NCBI GenBank assembly: GCA_016713885.1
Contig: JADJOF010000001.1
Span: 868,001-932,000 of the forward strand
Length of the DNA stretch: 64,000 bases
Source: Bdellovibrionales bacterium
GTDB lineage: Bacteria; Bdellovibrionota; Bdellovibrionia; Bdellovibrionales; JAMPXM01
Reading direction: 5' to 3'
Position 1 is the first letter of the stretch. Each line of letters begins with the position of its first letter. Under the pieces are notes generated by a model. It was not told where the DNA came from, did no database searches, and worked only from the letters and a program-made list of their open reading frames with translations. The position numbers were made by a program, and so were the translations under genes. Positions 9,372 to 17,541 of this stretch are shown here, in pieces.

Positions 9372-9920
9372 TTATTTGGCGGGCGTTTTACTTTGAATTG
9401 GAAATGGAAACTGTGGACAGGGCTCTCTGTCCCCGTAGGAGGGACCAAAACACTGCCCATTTTCATTGGCGATAACAACGAATTCCAAAGTCCGCCCGTT
9501 GCTAGGAAATGTGCCATGAACTGGAAATGAATATCGAAATTGGGCTTTCCCGCTGACTCTTGGCTGATTGGACAATTGAAATCCGTTGCCAATATAGATT
9601 TGCCGTCCACCTTTCAAAATACGCAAAACTCTTTGGCTTATTTTTTTGCAGTTTTCTCTATCGGGTCTGATGCTGAGCGCCGACGTTGTGACGGTCTTTT
9701 TTTCGTCGAGGAGATGAATCATGAAGCCATAGGCTCCAACGTCAGGCTCTTCATCAAGTTCCTCGCACTGAATGGCGACACGATCGGGGGTCACCAGAAG
9801 TTCAGTGAGAAGGTCGGTCTCATTTTTGATTTCAAAAGATGAGTTTCTCACCAGCGTCGAACATCCAGATAGGGCGCACAAAAGCATGATGTTAGCTGTT
9901 GCGACTTTTAAGTTCGGCAT
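9372..9920 (-). CDS. hypothetical lipoprotein
   Basis: A 182-residue protein with a signal peptide ending in the lipobox CALSGC at about residue 20, so it is probably membrane-anchored. The mature part has no domain I recognise. It contains scattered cysteines (VAIQCEELDEE, ENCKK, GQCFGP and EPCPQF) that may form disulfides, and ends in a basic IQSKTPAK. It lies 17 bases downstream of the transglycosylase-like gene on the same strand, so the two may be an operon. Function unknown. Confidence 0.7.
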   Translation of the reverse strand: MPNLKVATANIMLLCALSGCSTLVRNSSFEIKNETDLLTELLVTPDRVAIQCEELDEEPDVGAYGFMIHLLDEKKTVTTSALSIRPDRENCKKISQRVLRILKGGRQIYIGNGFQLSNQPRVSGKAQFRYSFPVHGTFPSNGRTLEFVVIANENGQCFGPSYGDREPCPQFPFPIQSKTPAK

Positions 9921-9937
9921 AATGCTTCCTGTAGATT

Positions 9938-10612
9938 TTAAGAGCTTTGTTTTAGAGCAGAGCTACTTCTCAGCAGCCCTTTGTATTCCAAGATAATCTC
10001 CTCATGCGTCGGCTCTCTGCCCAGTTTGCTCTTCGCCGTTGTCTTTTTTCGAAACAGCCAGCGAATTGCCAGAGGAATTGCGATAGCGGGATTTTTTAAA
10101 TCCTTTAATCGCATTTCGGTGAAAATAAAGTCCTTAGCTTCTCCCGTTGGGTCTTGAAGGAGCTTTAGAGTGGGCCTCGTGATTTGTGCAATTCCTAAAG
10201 CTGTTCTGTTTTCTTTTGGATCTATGCGAAAGCCGGACTCACTCGCGATGAGAGCTTTAATAACATCAGGATCGAGTTTTCCAATCGCGCCGAACTTGTT
10301 ATTAAAATAGTCTACCCAGATTGCGATGACATCGTCATAGTGATCGGCGTTCCGGTACCGCCTGAACTTGCCAGCCGTTGGGTACACCAGTTTCTTTCTG
10401 TCGTAGGACTGTGTGATATTTTCGATCTCAGTGGCATCGAGAGAAGTGCCTGGCAATCTTCGCAAATGCTGGTCGACGACCGTGACGCCGGTAGGATTTT
10501 TGTTGCTTACCGGGATACGACGAGGATGTTCATGGACTGTGGTGACGTTCTTCTTATGCGGCGTTTTTTTCATAGCTTCTAACATTCTGCCTATGGAGAG
10601 GGATTCACTCAA
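9938..10612 (-). CDS. lytic transglycosylase-like (SLT) protein
   Basis: Predicted peptidoglycan-cleaving or muramidase-fold protein of up to 224 residues. The region DPDVIKALIASESGFRID, followed by ALGIAQITRPTLKLL and later AIAIPLAIRWL, fits the SLT fold. It has the catalytic-type Glu in the E-S-G-F motif and the G-x-x-Q motif. No signal peptide is evident and the first 60 residues are basic and low in complexity. The start is uncertain: TTG at 10612, ATG at 10585 or ATG at 10573 are possible, none with a strong ribosome site. Without an export signal the substrate and location remain open. Confidence 0.68.
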   Translation of the reverse strand: MSESLSIGRMLEAMKKTPHKKNVTTVHEHPRRIPVSNKNPTGVTVVDQHLRRLPGTSLDATEIENITQSYDRKKLVYPTAGKFRRYRNADHYDDVIAIWVDYFNNKFGAIGKLDPDVIKALIASESGFRIDPKENRTALGIAQITRPTLKLLQDPTGEAKDFIFTEMRLKDLKNPAIAIPLAIRWLFRKKTTAKSKLGREPTHEEIILEYKGLLRSSSALKQSS

Positions 10613-10648
10613 GCTGCTCGTTCAAGCCATGTCGTTTCTTAAACAAAC

Positions 10649-12010
10649 TTAAAATGAATACTTCTTCAGCGCCGTTTGTAAGAACTCGATCGCGAACAGC
10701 GGAAGGTGTAAAAGTTCAAACGTGACGGGATCCCTGTCGACAGCTGATTTGAATGGTGTAAGTGAGAATGGTTCAGTCGAAACCTTGACAGCAACGTTCC
10801 ACTTTTTCTCGTGCATGAAATGGATGAGAGATTTAAGGCGTCCGCCTTTTTGCGCTTTGACTTCGATGGGCACGACATTGCCGCCATGTTGTGTTTGCAC
10901 AAGAAAGTCGATTTCGCCTTTATGTGCGCTCTTGTCCCGTAGCCAATAGAAAAGTTCGGGCGGGACTGTATTGCCATTGATTGAAACCAGATGTTGGGCC
11001 ACAAACTGTTCAGCAAGATACCCTTTCGTGGAAAACCCGTTTTTGAACTCTCGATCCAGGGTGTCGAGATCGAGGCGCAAGAGTGCGTTCACGAGGCCAA
11101 TGTCTAAGAAGTAGAGTTTATAGACTGACAAGTCGCATTCACCTTTTAGTGGAGACTGATTCGCGGCGGAGTGGGTGCATCGCAACAGAACGCGCGCATC
11201 GATGAGAAGTTCGACGACCCGTTTGATGTCGCGACTTTTTGAGTCAGGATCGAGCTTTTGATAGATCACTTTGCTTCCGAGGGTATGTGCACAGGCGTGG
11301 AACACCCGTTCGACGCGAGCGAGGTTGATGCGCGAGTTGTACTTAGGAAAGTCAGCGACGTAGGTTTGAATGATTTGTTCTTGAATGTCGCGTACGTCGA
11401 CCAGGCTCTTGGACTCGGCATATGTCCGAACAGCTCGAGGCATTCCACCGACGTAATAGTACTTGCGAAGCTCATCCATGCAGAGCGAGACGACGGTTTC
11501 AGAAAAATCCAAAGCTTGTAGCTTCTCAAGGAGTATGTCGTTCTGTGTGGCGTGGAGGAATTCGCTGAATGTCATCGGACCGAGGTGATAAAATTCGACT
11601 CGGCCAACAGGAAAAGAAAAGTTTTCGGAGTGAATCGTGATTTCGAGAAGTGAGCCTGCGGCGATTACCGCAATATCTGGTCGCTCCTCTAAAAAATATC
11701 TCAATCGTGAAAGTAAGGCAGGGTCTTCTTGAATCTCATCAAAGAATAGAATCGTTTTGCCGGTGATTCTCTTTTGGGCTCGCAGCTGAACTTCGTCGAG
11801 AAGTTCATGAAGGTCGAAGTTCTCAGACTTTGTGGATCTGAGCCGCCCCTTCTCGAGGTTGAACTCGATCAATTCAAAACCATAGCGTTCGCAGAACAGC
11901 CGAACGAGCGTCGACTTGCCCACCTGGCGGGCCCCTCGGATAATGAGCGGTGCCCGGTGAGGTTTATTGAACCATGCCCAAAGATGCTCTTCTGCAAGTC
12001 GCTTCATCAT
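10649..12010 (-). CDS. AAA ATPase with DUF4143 (AAA_14) and nuclease-like C-terminus
   Basis: A 453-residue protein of the common AAA_14/DUF4143 family. Walker A is GARQVGKSTL, Walker B is ILFFDEIQEDP, and sensor-1 is AAGSLLEI. The C-terminal DUF4143 part includes GEIDFLVQTQ and PIEVKAQKGG, which match the D and E-x-K of a PD-(D/E)XK nuclease fold. The cellular role of the family is not established; members are patchily distributed and often in accessory DNA. It is preceded by a very AT-rich stretch (12015-12106) with a palindrome. An alternative start is the adjacent ATG at 12007. Confidence 0.88.
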   Translation of the reverse strand: MMKRLAEEHLWAWFNKPHRAPLIIRGARQVGKSTLVRLFCERYGFELIEFNLEKGRLRSTKSENFDLHELLDEVQLRAQKRITGKTILFFDEIQEDPALLSRLRYFLEERPDIAVIAAGSLLEITIHSENFSFPVGRVEFYHLGPMTFSEFLHATQNDILLEKLQALDFSETVVSLCMDELRKYYYVGGMPRAVRTYAESKSLVDVRDIQEQIIQTYVADFPKYNSRINLARVERVFHACAHTLGSKVIYQKLDPDSKSRDIKRVVELLIDARVLLRCTHSAANQSPLKGECDLSVYKLYFLDIGLVNALLRLDLDTLDREFKNGFSTKGYLAEQFVAQHLVSINGNTVPPELFYWLRDKSAHKGEIDFLVQTQHGGNVVPIEVKAQKGGRLKSLIHFMHEKKWNVAVKVSTEPFSLTPFKSAVDRDPVTFELLHLPLFAIEFLQTALKKYSF

Positions 12011-12042
12011 GCAGCTGTAACCTATTGAAATTACTTTATCAA

Positions 12043-12069
12043 GGTCTAAAATATATAGTATATAAGACC
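12043..12069. promoter_or_regulatory. AT-rich palindrome upstream of the DUF4143 ATPase
   Basis: GGTCT and AGACC flank an AT-only core, giving an imperfect 27-base dyad about 33 bases before the ATPase start codon. The minus strand reads TATACT within it, a fair -10 box. An operator overlapping the ATPase promoter is a reasonable guess, not demonstrated. Confidence 0.35.
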
Positions 12070-12106
12070 ATGTAATGGCCTAATATATGTAATATATAGA
12101 AATTAA

Positions 12107-12150
12107 ATGACACGCCACGGCTTCCGGCGCGGAAGCTGTGGCGCGCTATC
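12107..12150. repeat. palindromic repeat, copy 2 (REP-like)
   Basis: Related to 9298-9340: it shares ATGACACG and CTTCC, and forms GCCACGGCTTCC / GGAAGCTGTGGC around a 5-base loop with one G-U type mismatch. Compared with copy 1, the ninth base of the left arm is C instead of G and its partner is G instead of C. This compensatory change keeps the stem. Confidence 0.6.
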
Positions 12151-12259
12151 CGTGGGGCGGCCGAGCGGATGTTCGCATGGTCAAACTGTACGGTTGCAGG
12201 GTCGAATTTCGGTCAGGTCGAGGAGCAGGACTTCCGTTAGTTCTATAGGGGGTTGTCAG

Positions 12260-13438
12260 ATGACGCACCTTGTATCTCTCCTCATTGTTGTGGCATTGAA
12301 CTTTGCGTGTTCGGCTAAGAATAGCGGTAGTGAAAGTTCAGGCTCGAGTTCTGAGCATCTGACGCTAAACTTCAAAATAAATTCGAATGCATCTTCGATG
12401 TTGCCTGGTTCACAGGCCGCCGAGGAACCCTTGCCGCTTGTCTTCAATTCGGTGGCAGTATCCAGCTTTTACTACCGACCACAGCTGGGAAGCGCCCAAC
12501 AGATTGGACAAGAAGACGGCGCATTTCATTCAGACGATTGGTCCGCTTGGCGAATGTTGCCGGTCAACGCAAATAACAATAGAGAGTTTTATCTGCCTAA
12601 CGGCGGGGCTCTCAATCTACGGCGCCTAGCCGTTGTCGGTGATACTGGTATTGATCTATTTTATCGAGACATCACAAATCGTTTTATCGAACAGGACGGA
12701 GTTTTTAGGGCGGATGTGACAGCGGTTTCGGCACGTCTGGGCCTTGTGAACCAAAGCCGAGCAGTATGTGGGGCCTTCGGCCACAACTGGATCGGTGAGA
12801 TTATAGATATCGGCACCAATATACTTTATTGGCAGATGCCCTGTGAGACGCGGTTTATCCGATCCTCATATGATAATTCGATTCTTACCTTTCCTAAAAT
12901 TCTTTTTGTGCGCCGAGACTGGTTCAGCTCGCCGATTCAGCTTCAGTACAATCAAAACAACTCCGCTCGACTCTCTTGTTTCACAGCCGACATTGCTTTG
13001 ACGGCGTTTCAAGTCGAAGTGTTGGATTCGCTTTTGAGTTCGATTGAGGACTCGATGTTCGGTGGTTGGGAGCCTGGCATGTACCAGCCGGTTTGTCCTG
13101 GAGCCGTTGGAAGTTACGGTCATATCACCATTGTTCCCTATAAAGACGACGTTCCGACGATTCAGTTTTCAGCACTCAAAGTTCCACAGGTTGATACTCT
13201 GACGCCAGATGGGAACCTCATCCCGAATGAGCCGAGCGGCGTGTCGATTGGGCAAAGTCTTAACATTGATGTCAGTTTTGATGTCGTTCCGAGTCTTTTC
13301 GTGGACTGGGATTCGTTCAACAACTCAAACGCGACGTCAGATATCATTTTGAATCGAGGCCAAAATGGGGCTCCCTATGGGGTGTCATTAGGGTTCAGTA
13401 TTGTAAAGCCAGCTGTACTCGAAGTGGGCGGTGAGTGA
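12260..13438 (+). CDS. hypothetical lipoprotein
   Basis: A 392-residue protein with signal peptide and lipobox LNFAC. The frame extends upstream to 12107 but that part is only the palindromic repeat read as protein, so the ATG at 12260 (after AGGGGG) is chosen. The mature part starts with a Ser/Gly-rich linker (SGSESSGSSSEH), then long beta-rich sequence such as AVSSFYYRPQLGSAQ and LFYRDITNRFIEQDG. No known domain recognised. It is probably an envelope lipoprotein; function unknown. Confidence 0.75.
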   Translation: MTHLVSLLIVVALNFACSAKNSGSESSGSSSEHLTLNFKINSNASSMLPGSQAAEEPLPLVFNSVAVSSFYYRPQLGSAQQIGQEDGAFHSDDWSAWRMLPVNANNNREFYLPNGGALNLRRLAVVGDTGIDLFYRDITNRFIEQDGVFRADVTAVSARLGLVNQSRAVCGAFGHNWIGEIIDIGTNILYWQMPCETRFIRSSYDNSILTFPKILFVRRDWFSSPIQLQYNQNNSARLSCFTADIALTAFQVEVLDSLLSSIEDSMFGGWEPGMYQPVCPGAVGSYGHITIVPYKDDVPTIQFSALKVPQVDTLTPDGNLIPNEPSGVSIGQSLNIDVSFDVVPSLFVDWDSFNNSNATSDIILNRGQNGAPYGVSLGFSIVKPAVLEVGGE

Positions 13439-13452
13439 GGAGTCGGTCCCGT

Positions 13453-14103
13453 CTAGATTTCTTTTAAAAGCGTTTCCAGCTCAAAGGGCGATTGGATGAC
13501 GTGTGAGGCACCGGCCTGAATGAGTTTGTCGACGGAGCAGTATCCATAGCCACAGGCGATGGCCTGCACGCCGGCCCGACGGGCGGCGCCCATATCGGGG
13601 AGGCCGTCTCCAACCATGACCGTGTGTTCGGGTTTTACGCCGGCGGCTTTCATCACTTCTTGGAGCGGCAGGGGGTGCGGCTTTTTCTCAGGAAGTGAAT
13701 CGGAGCCATACACCCGAACCCAGGGGTGGAGATCGAGCCCGAGCGATTGTAGAGTCTGTTCTGTGAGATCGATGTACTTGTTGGTGACAATCGCGAACTG
13801 ACGCTCAGTTTTTTCTAAGAAGTCGACGACGCCCGGGAAGACCGTGGTTTTGACGACAAGGTTCTGTCGATAGGCCGCATAAAAATCCCGATCGATAGCA
13901 TCGAGTTCGGCGGGACTATTTTTCGCCTCTGGAAAGCAACTGGATATCAACGGTTTTAACCCTTCGCCGATGGCTTGCACGATCGTCTTTTCGGGGAGCG
14001 TCGGGCGGCCACGAGAGACGAGAAGCTGATTGGTGGTGGCGACGATGTCGGGCGCTGAGTCGATCAGCGTCCCATCGAGGTCAAAGATGACGAGTTTGAT
14101 CAT
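13453..14103 (-). CDS. HAD-superfamily phosphatase, phosphoglycolate phosphatase-like
   Basis: A cytosolic hydrolase of 216 residues with the four HAD motifs: FDLDGTLIDSAP (nucleophile and acid Asp), IVTNK (motif II), the Lys in EKKPHPLPL (motif III) and MVGDGLPDM (motif IV). Length and cap position match Gph, which removes phosphate from 2-phosphoglycolate arising in DNA repair, but related HADs (for example pyrophosphatase PpaX) look similar. It faces the preceding lipoprotein gene convergently and lies 14 bases downstream of the small secreted-protein gene. Confidence 0.85.
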   Translation of the reverse strand: MIKLVIFDLDGTLIDSAPDIVATTNQLLVSRGRPTLPEKTIVQAIGEGLKPLISSCFPEAKNSPAELDAIDRDFYAAYRQNLVVKTTVFPGVVDFLEKTERQFAIVTNKYIDLTEQTLQSLGLDLHPWVRVYGSDSLPEKKPHPLPLQEVMKAAGVKPEHTVMVGDGLPDMGAARRAGVQAIACGYGYCSVDKLIQAGASHVIQSPFELETLLKEI

Positions 14104-14117
14104 CGGTGCCGCGTTGA

Positions 14118-14519
14118 TTACAGGCGAGCAAAGACGAGAACGAACTCATCTGCGACTGGACAGGCGTTCAGGCCACTGACTTTTGCAGAAACGCGCATCG
14201 TGGAGTCTTCGACCCTTGCGGTGGTCGAGAGTGCGCCGATTGAAAGCGCGTCGGTCTGCCCGTCGCAACTGATATCAACGGCGGGGAAGTCGGGAGTGAA
14301 TTCGTCGTTTTTCAGCGTGTAGGTTCCGTTACCTGCAACGTGACAGGTGGTGCCGTCGTAGCTCGCGTCGAAGGCGACGTGGACGGTGTCTGTGTTGACT
14401 GTCATCACCGCGTTTGAGACGGCCGGTAGCTGCGACAGATCAGGCGCTGCACCCGATGAGCATTCCATGCCGGTCAAATTCCAAATGCCAAGAATAGAAG
14501 CCAGTAGAAGTGTCGTCAT
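14118..14519 (-). CDS. small secreted protein of unknown function
   Basis: A 133-residue protein whose N-terminus (TTLLLASILGIWNLTGMEC) is a likely signal sequence. Four further cysteines fall in GTTCHVAG, DISCDG and NACPV. The mature part looks like a small beta-barrel (alternating hydrophobic strands such as MTVNTDTVHVAFDA). No family recognised. It sits upstream of the HAD gene on the same strand. Confidence 0.65.
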   Translation of the reverse strand: MTTLLLASILGIWNLTGMECSSGAAPDLSQLPAVSNAVMTVNTDTVHVAFDASYDGTTCHVAGNGTYTLKNDEFTPDFPAVDISCDGQTDALSIGALSTTARVEDSTMRVSAKVSGLNACPVADEFVLVFARL

Positions 14520-14617
14520 GTCGACTATTGTGACGTGAGTTCGGCTTGAAGTGCAAAAGAGATTGTCGTGGTGTGCGCTGCCCCCGTTGCGTTGCGGCGG
14601 GAGCTCAGCTCACTTCA

Positions 14618-15624
14618 TCATGGCAGATTTTTGAGCCAGGCCGAGAGGTGGTCAAGCACCGTGGGTGACACGGTCGTTGTCCCCGGCTCTGCAAGCATGT
14701 GATCGAGGTTTGGCGGAGCCAGGGCGCTTGAGCCCGGTACGCTCTGGGTTGCAAGCTTGAGGGCCTCAAAGTCCTCTGCTGTAACATTGGTATCGGCAGT
14801 TCCACGTAGGACAAAGGCCGAAACGTTAGTTCGAGCGGCAGATTTGAAACCATTCTTAGTAATGTTGATCCAGTCGATCCAGTATTTTGAGTACATCGAC
14901 ATATAGCGATCCAAAGGCTGAATTGAGCCATTGGTCATCTTATTGAAAAAACTGATTCCATCCGACAAAAGGGTTTGGACTTGAAGCTGAGCTGTCGGCG
15001 GCAGATCTGGCGATTCGAGCAACTGTCGATATTGCCGTATGATAGTTTCGTCTATTGCAAATCGTCCAAGCCCGGCAATGAGGATGACGGCTTTCAGATT
15101 CAATACGCCTTGGGAGGCGATTTCTGTTGCGAAATTGACTCCTCGCTATGGCCCAATAGGACGAGCGGAAGTTCCTTCATTCGGTTGTCGCCTTGAGTGA
15201 AAGAAATAATGTTTTGGACATCTTGAATGAACGCCCATGGTGAGAGCTGCGGATTGTCAGTGAGGGACGGGCGGCACTCTGGTTGTAAGCCACGTTTGTC
15301 AAAACGAAGAGTTGCAAACCCGTTCTTGGCCAAGTTCTCCGCGATGTCTTTGAATGGGTGGTGTCCGTCTGGCGTTTGTTCATTTCGATCAGACGTTCCC
15401 GAGCCATGGATTAAGAGTATAAGTGCTCGAGCGGGTTCTTTTTTGGGTGTTAAGAATGTTGCGCCTAGATGGCAAATGCCGACGCCGCCTCCGGCGTCGC
15501 TTGGGATTGAGAGGTCATGGCTGGTAAAGCTTGGCGATACCTCTGGATTTTGAGCATCCTCAGCGCCAGCGGTGGTGAGGATGAATACGATCGGCAGAAG
15601 TAAAATAGCGAATTGTCTCTGCAT
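14618..15624 (-). CDS. secreted alpha/beta hydrolase (frameshifted)
   Basis: Predicted esterase or peptidase of the alpha/beta-hydrolase fold, about 335 residues when restored. It has a signal peptide (FAILLLPIVFILTTAGAE), the oxyanion-side motif LLIHGSGTSDRNE, and the nucleophile elbow LLGHSEG. The frame breaks at about 15141, where GG should be GGG: adding a G gives GHSEGVNFATEIASQGVLNL and leads directly into the C-terminal piece with VLRGTADTNVTAEDF (acid) and PNLDHMLAE (catalytic His). All three triad elements are therefore present. Substrate unknown. Confidence 0.82.
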
Positions 15625-15677
15625 GGTGCTTGGATAGCTCGAGAGTTCTAATTTGTAAAAGATGAAGTCGAGAGTTG

Positions 15678-15710
15678 AAAAAAAGCCGCGGCCCCTTCGG
15701 CGCGGCTTTT
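15678..15710 (-). terminator. rho-independent terminator, minus-strand orientation
   Basis: A perfect 10-base-pair stem (AAAAGCCGCG / CGCGGCTTTT) with a 10-base loop, flanked on the minus-strand 3' side by seven U residues. It ends a minus-strand transcript coming from the region right of 15730, where no convincing gene exists, so its upstream unit is unexplained. Confidence 0.65.
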
Positions 15711-15875
15711 GATTTGAGAAGGATCAGAATTTAGCGCATGTCGGCGAGACAGACAGCGCGAGGTCGACAAATCCAGTGGTCCATAAATCGAGCGTAAAAC
15801 CGCCGTGGACTGGTTAGAATAGAAAAGTCAAAAAACCGGATAAGATGAAAAACTCGAGATGTTAGTTTTGATCTT

Positions 15876-16673
15876 ATGGCGAAACAGCTCGAGCGAATCA
15901 AAACGACATTTGCAGAACATACCGCATGGAGAATGGTTAAAACAGTGGCTCCCGCCAATATGGTGGCGATCTCGTCGGTGGCGTCGGCAGTCAGACTCAA
16001 CGAGATCAGGGAGAACTTGATTCGCCAAGGGAAGAAAGCTCCTTCATACACAGCGATTATATTTAAAGCGACCGCCCTTGTTGTGCAGCGCTACCCGGAT
16101 GCCAATAGAGCGATTCTGGGTCCGCCGTTCTTTCGGCGGCTTTATCAATTTCAAAATCTTGATATATGTGTCGCCGTTGAGAAGTCCTTGCCGGCTTTAC
16201 CTGGTCAGCCTTATGCGGGCCTGATTCGAAACCCATTGGGTAAAAACTTGGTGACGATTACGAGTGAGCTTAAGCAGCTGCGAGCATGCACCGAAGCGAC
16301 AGACCGCAACTTTAAATTGTTCATGTCTATTCTGAAAAAAGTCCCGAGCCCATTTAGTTTACTGTTGATCAATGCCCCCTATCTTTGGCCAAGCTTGTGG
16401 GTCAAATTTCGAGGCTGTGCGGCGTGGGTCAATTCGCCGGCAAAAGCCGGCGCCGATTTGGTTGTCACCTGTTGGCCGTGGCCACTCACATTTTCCTTTG
16501 GACATGTTAAAAAGCGCCCGCTTGTTGTCGACGATAAAGTAGAAGCTGTATTGACGATTCCTCTTCTGATGTCATTTGACAGAAGAATTATGGGAGGTGG
16601 TCCGGCGAGTAGAGTCTTTGCGGGTTTTGTTGACATTATTGAGTCTGCGGACTCTGAATTGTTTCGTGAATGA
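15876..16673 (+). CDS. stand-alone 2-oxoacid dehydrogenase acyltransferase-like protein
   Basis: A 265-residue protein resembling only the catalytic domain of E2 acyltransferases, without lipoyl or E1/E3-binding domains. Features include YTAIIFKATALVVQRYPDAN and a C-terminal LLMSFDRRIMGGGPASRVF. True E2 enzymes have D-H-R-x-x-D-G there; here the catalytic His is Arg and the Asp is Gly, so ordinary E2 chemistry is unlikely. It is followed after 7 bases by an AraC-family gene, and the two should be co-transcribed. Its acceptor and role are unknown. Confidence 0.78.
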   Translation: MAKQLERIKTTFAEHTAWRMVKTVAPANMVAISSVASAVRLNEIRENLIRQGKKAPSYTAIIFKATALVVQRYPDANRAILGPPFFRRLYQFQNLDICVAVEKSLPALPGQPYAGLIRNPLGKNLVTITSELKQLRACTEATDRNFKLFMSILKKVPSPFSLLLINAPYLWPSLWVKFRGCAAWVNSPAKAGADLVVTCWPWPLTFSFGHVKKRPLVVDDKVEAVLTIPLLMSFDRRIMGGGPASRVFAGFVDIIESADSELFRE

Positions 16674-16680
16674 TGCACAA

Positions 16681-17466
16681 ATGAACATCGATCCACCATT
16701 CAAGATCAAGGCGATGAGTTACGAATCAGTCGTTTACAATTTAACGCCTGATCTTGTGGTTATGCAGAGAGGTCAAAATTTCAATAGCGACCAGGTACAA
16801 ATTGATGCCTATGGCGAGCTGTGGATGGTGGCCTTCGCTGATTTGCGGCCGGGCCAACTCTCTATCCCCCATCGAAATGAGTTAATTCCAATTGTTGGTC
16901 CGATGGGGATTTTAGTCGGAAATTTTTCGACGGTGGAATGGCAGGTCAACAGAGGTGAAATTAACTGGCTGGGCGTTACATCTTTTACGGTCGACCTTCC
17001 GGCGGAGTTGCAGGGTAAAGTTATTGTCTTTCCATGGGACAGGGCGATTCCGCAGGATGTCGAGGCTCTTTTTCAGATGATTCGCGATTCTGATCGGAAA
17101 ATTGAAATCGAGCCACAGCGTCTGTCTTCGGCTGTTGCGCTGAAGACAAAGAGGTTTCTCGAAAGAAACTATTCCGAAGCTATTCTTATTCAAACTGTCG
17201 CAGAGAATCTAGATTTGTCGTGGGCTGTAATGACGAGAGAATTTAAGAAATCCTATGGGATTTCTCCTGTTGAATATAGGCATAAGCTTCGAGTCTTTAA
17301 GGCTTTGAAAAAGCTTTCGACAGGATCTGATGTAACGACGGCTATGGCTGAGTCCGGCTTTACTTCTTCTAGCCAGTTTTTTTCCCAATTCAAAAAGCAC
17401 CTAGGAACTCAACCAAACTCTTATCACTACAATGAGAGAGTGGTAACTCCGGCCCCATCCGTTTGA
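16681..17466 (+). CDS. AraC-family transcriptional regulator
   Basis: A 261-residue DNA-binding protein. The C-terminal ~100 residues hold the two helix-turn-helices of the AraC domain: AVENLDLSWAVMTREFKKS and a second with TAMAESGFTSSSQFFSQFKK, then GTQPNSY. The N-terminal ~150 residues are a sensor region of no recognised ligand type. The frame is open from 16576, but the ATG at 16681 follows the stop of the previous gene and starts the natural sequence (MNIDPPFKIK). A strong terminator follows at 17493. Confidence 0.88.
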   Translation: MNIDPPFKIKAMSYESVVYNLTPDLVVMQRGQNFNSDQVQIDAYGELWMVAFADLRPGQLSIPHRNELIPIVGPMGILVGNFSTVEWQVNRGEINWLGVTSFTVDLPAELQGKVIVFPWDRAIPQDVEALFQMIRDSDRKIEIEPQRLSSAVALKTKRFLERNYSEAILIQTVAENLDLSWAVMTREFKKSYGISPVEYRHKLRVFKALKKLSTGSDVTTAMAESGFTSSSQFFSQFKKHLGTQPNSYHYNERVVTPAPSV

Positions 17467-17492
17467 GAGTGGTTTGAATTAGGTTTTAAACA

Positions 17493-17520
17493 AAAGCCGC
17501 ACTCTTTCGAGTGCGGCTTT
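17493..17520. terminator. bidirectional rho-independent terminator
   Basis: Stem AAGCCGCACTC / GAGTGCGGCTT with a TTTC loop, an A-run before and T-run after. It lies between the convergent araC-type gene and aceE and can serve both. Confidence 0.85.
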
Positions 17521-17541
17521 GTCGTCAGGAATGATCAGAAC

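Noticed and set aside
12151..12235. tRNA-like stretch with GGGCGGCCGAGCGGATG and a GGGTCGAATTTC segment
   Set aside because: The T-arm does not pair, no acceptor stem closes and no anticodon loop is placed correctly; it is leader sequence before the lipoprotein gene.
12107..12259. N-terminal extension of the 12260 lipoprotein
   Set aside because: It only translates the palindromic repeat (MTRHGFRRGSC) and would bury the signal peptide.
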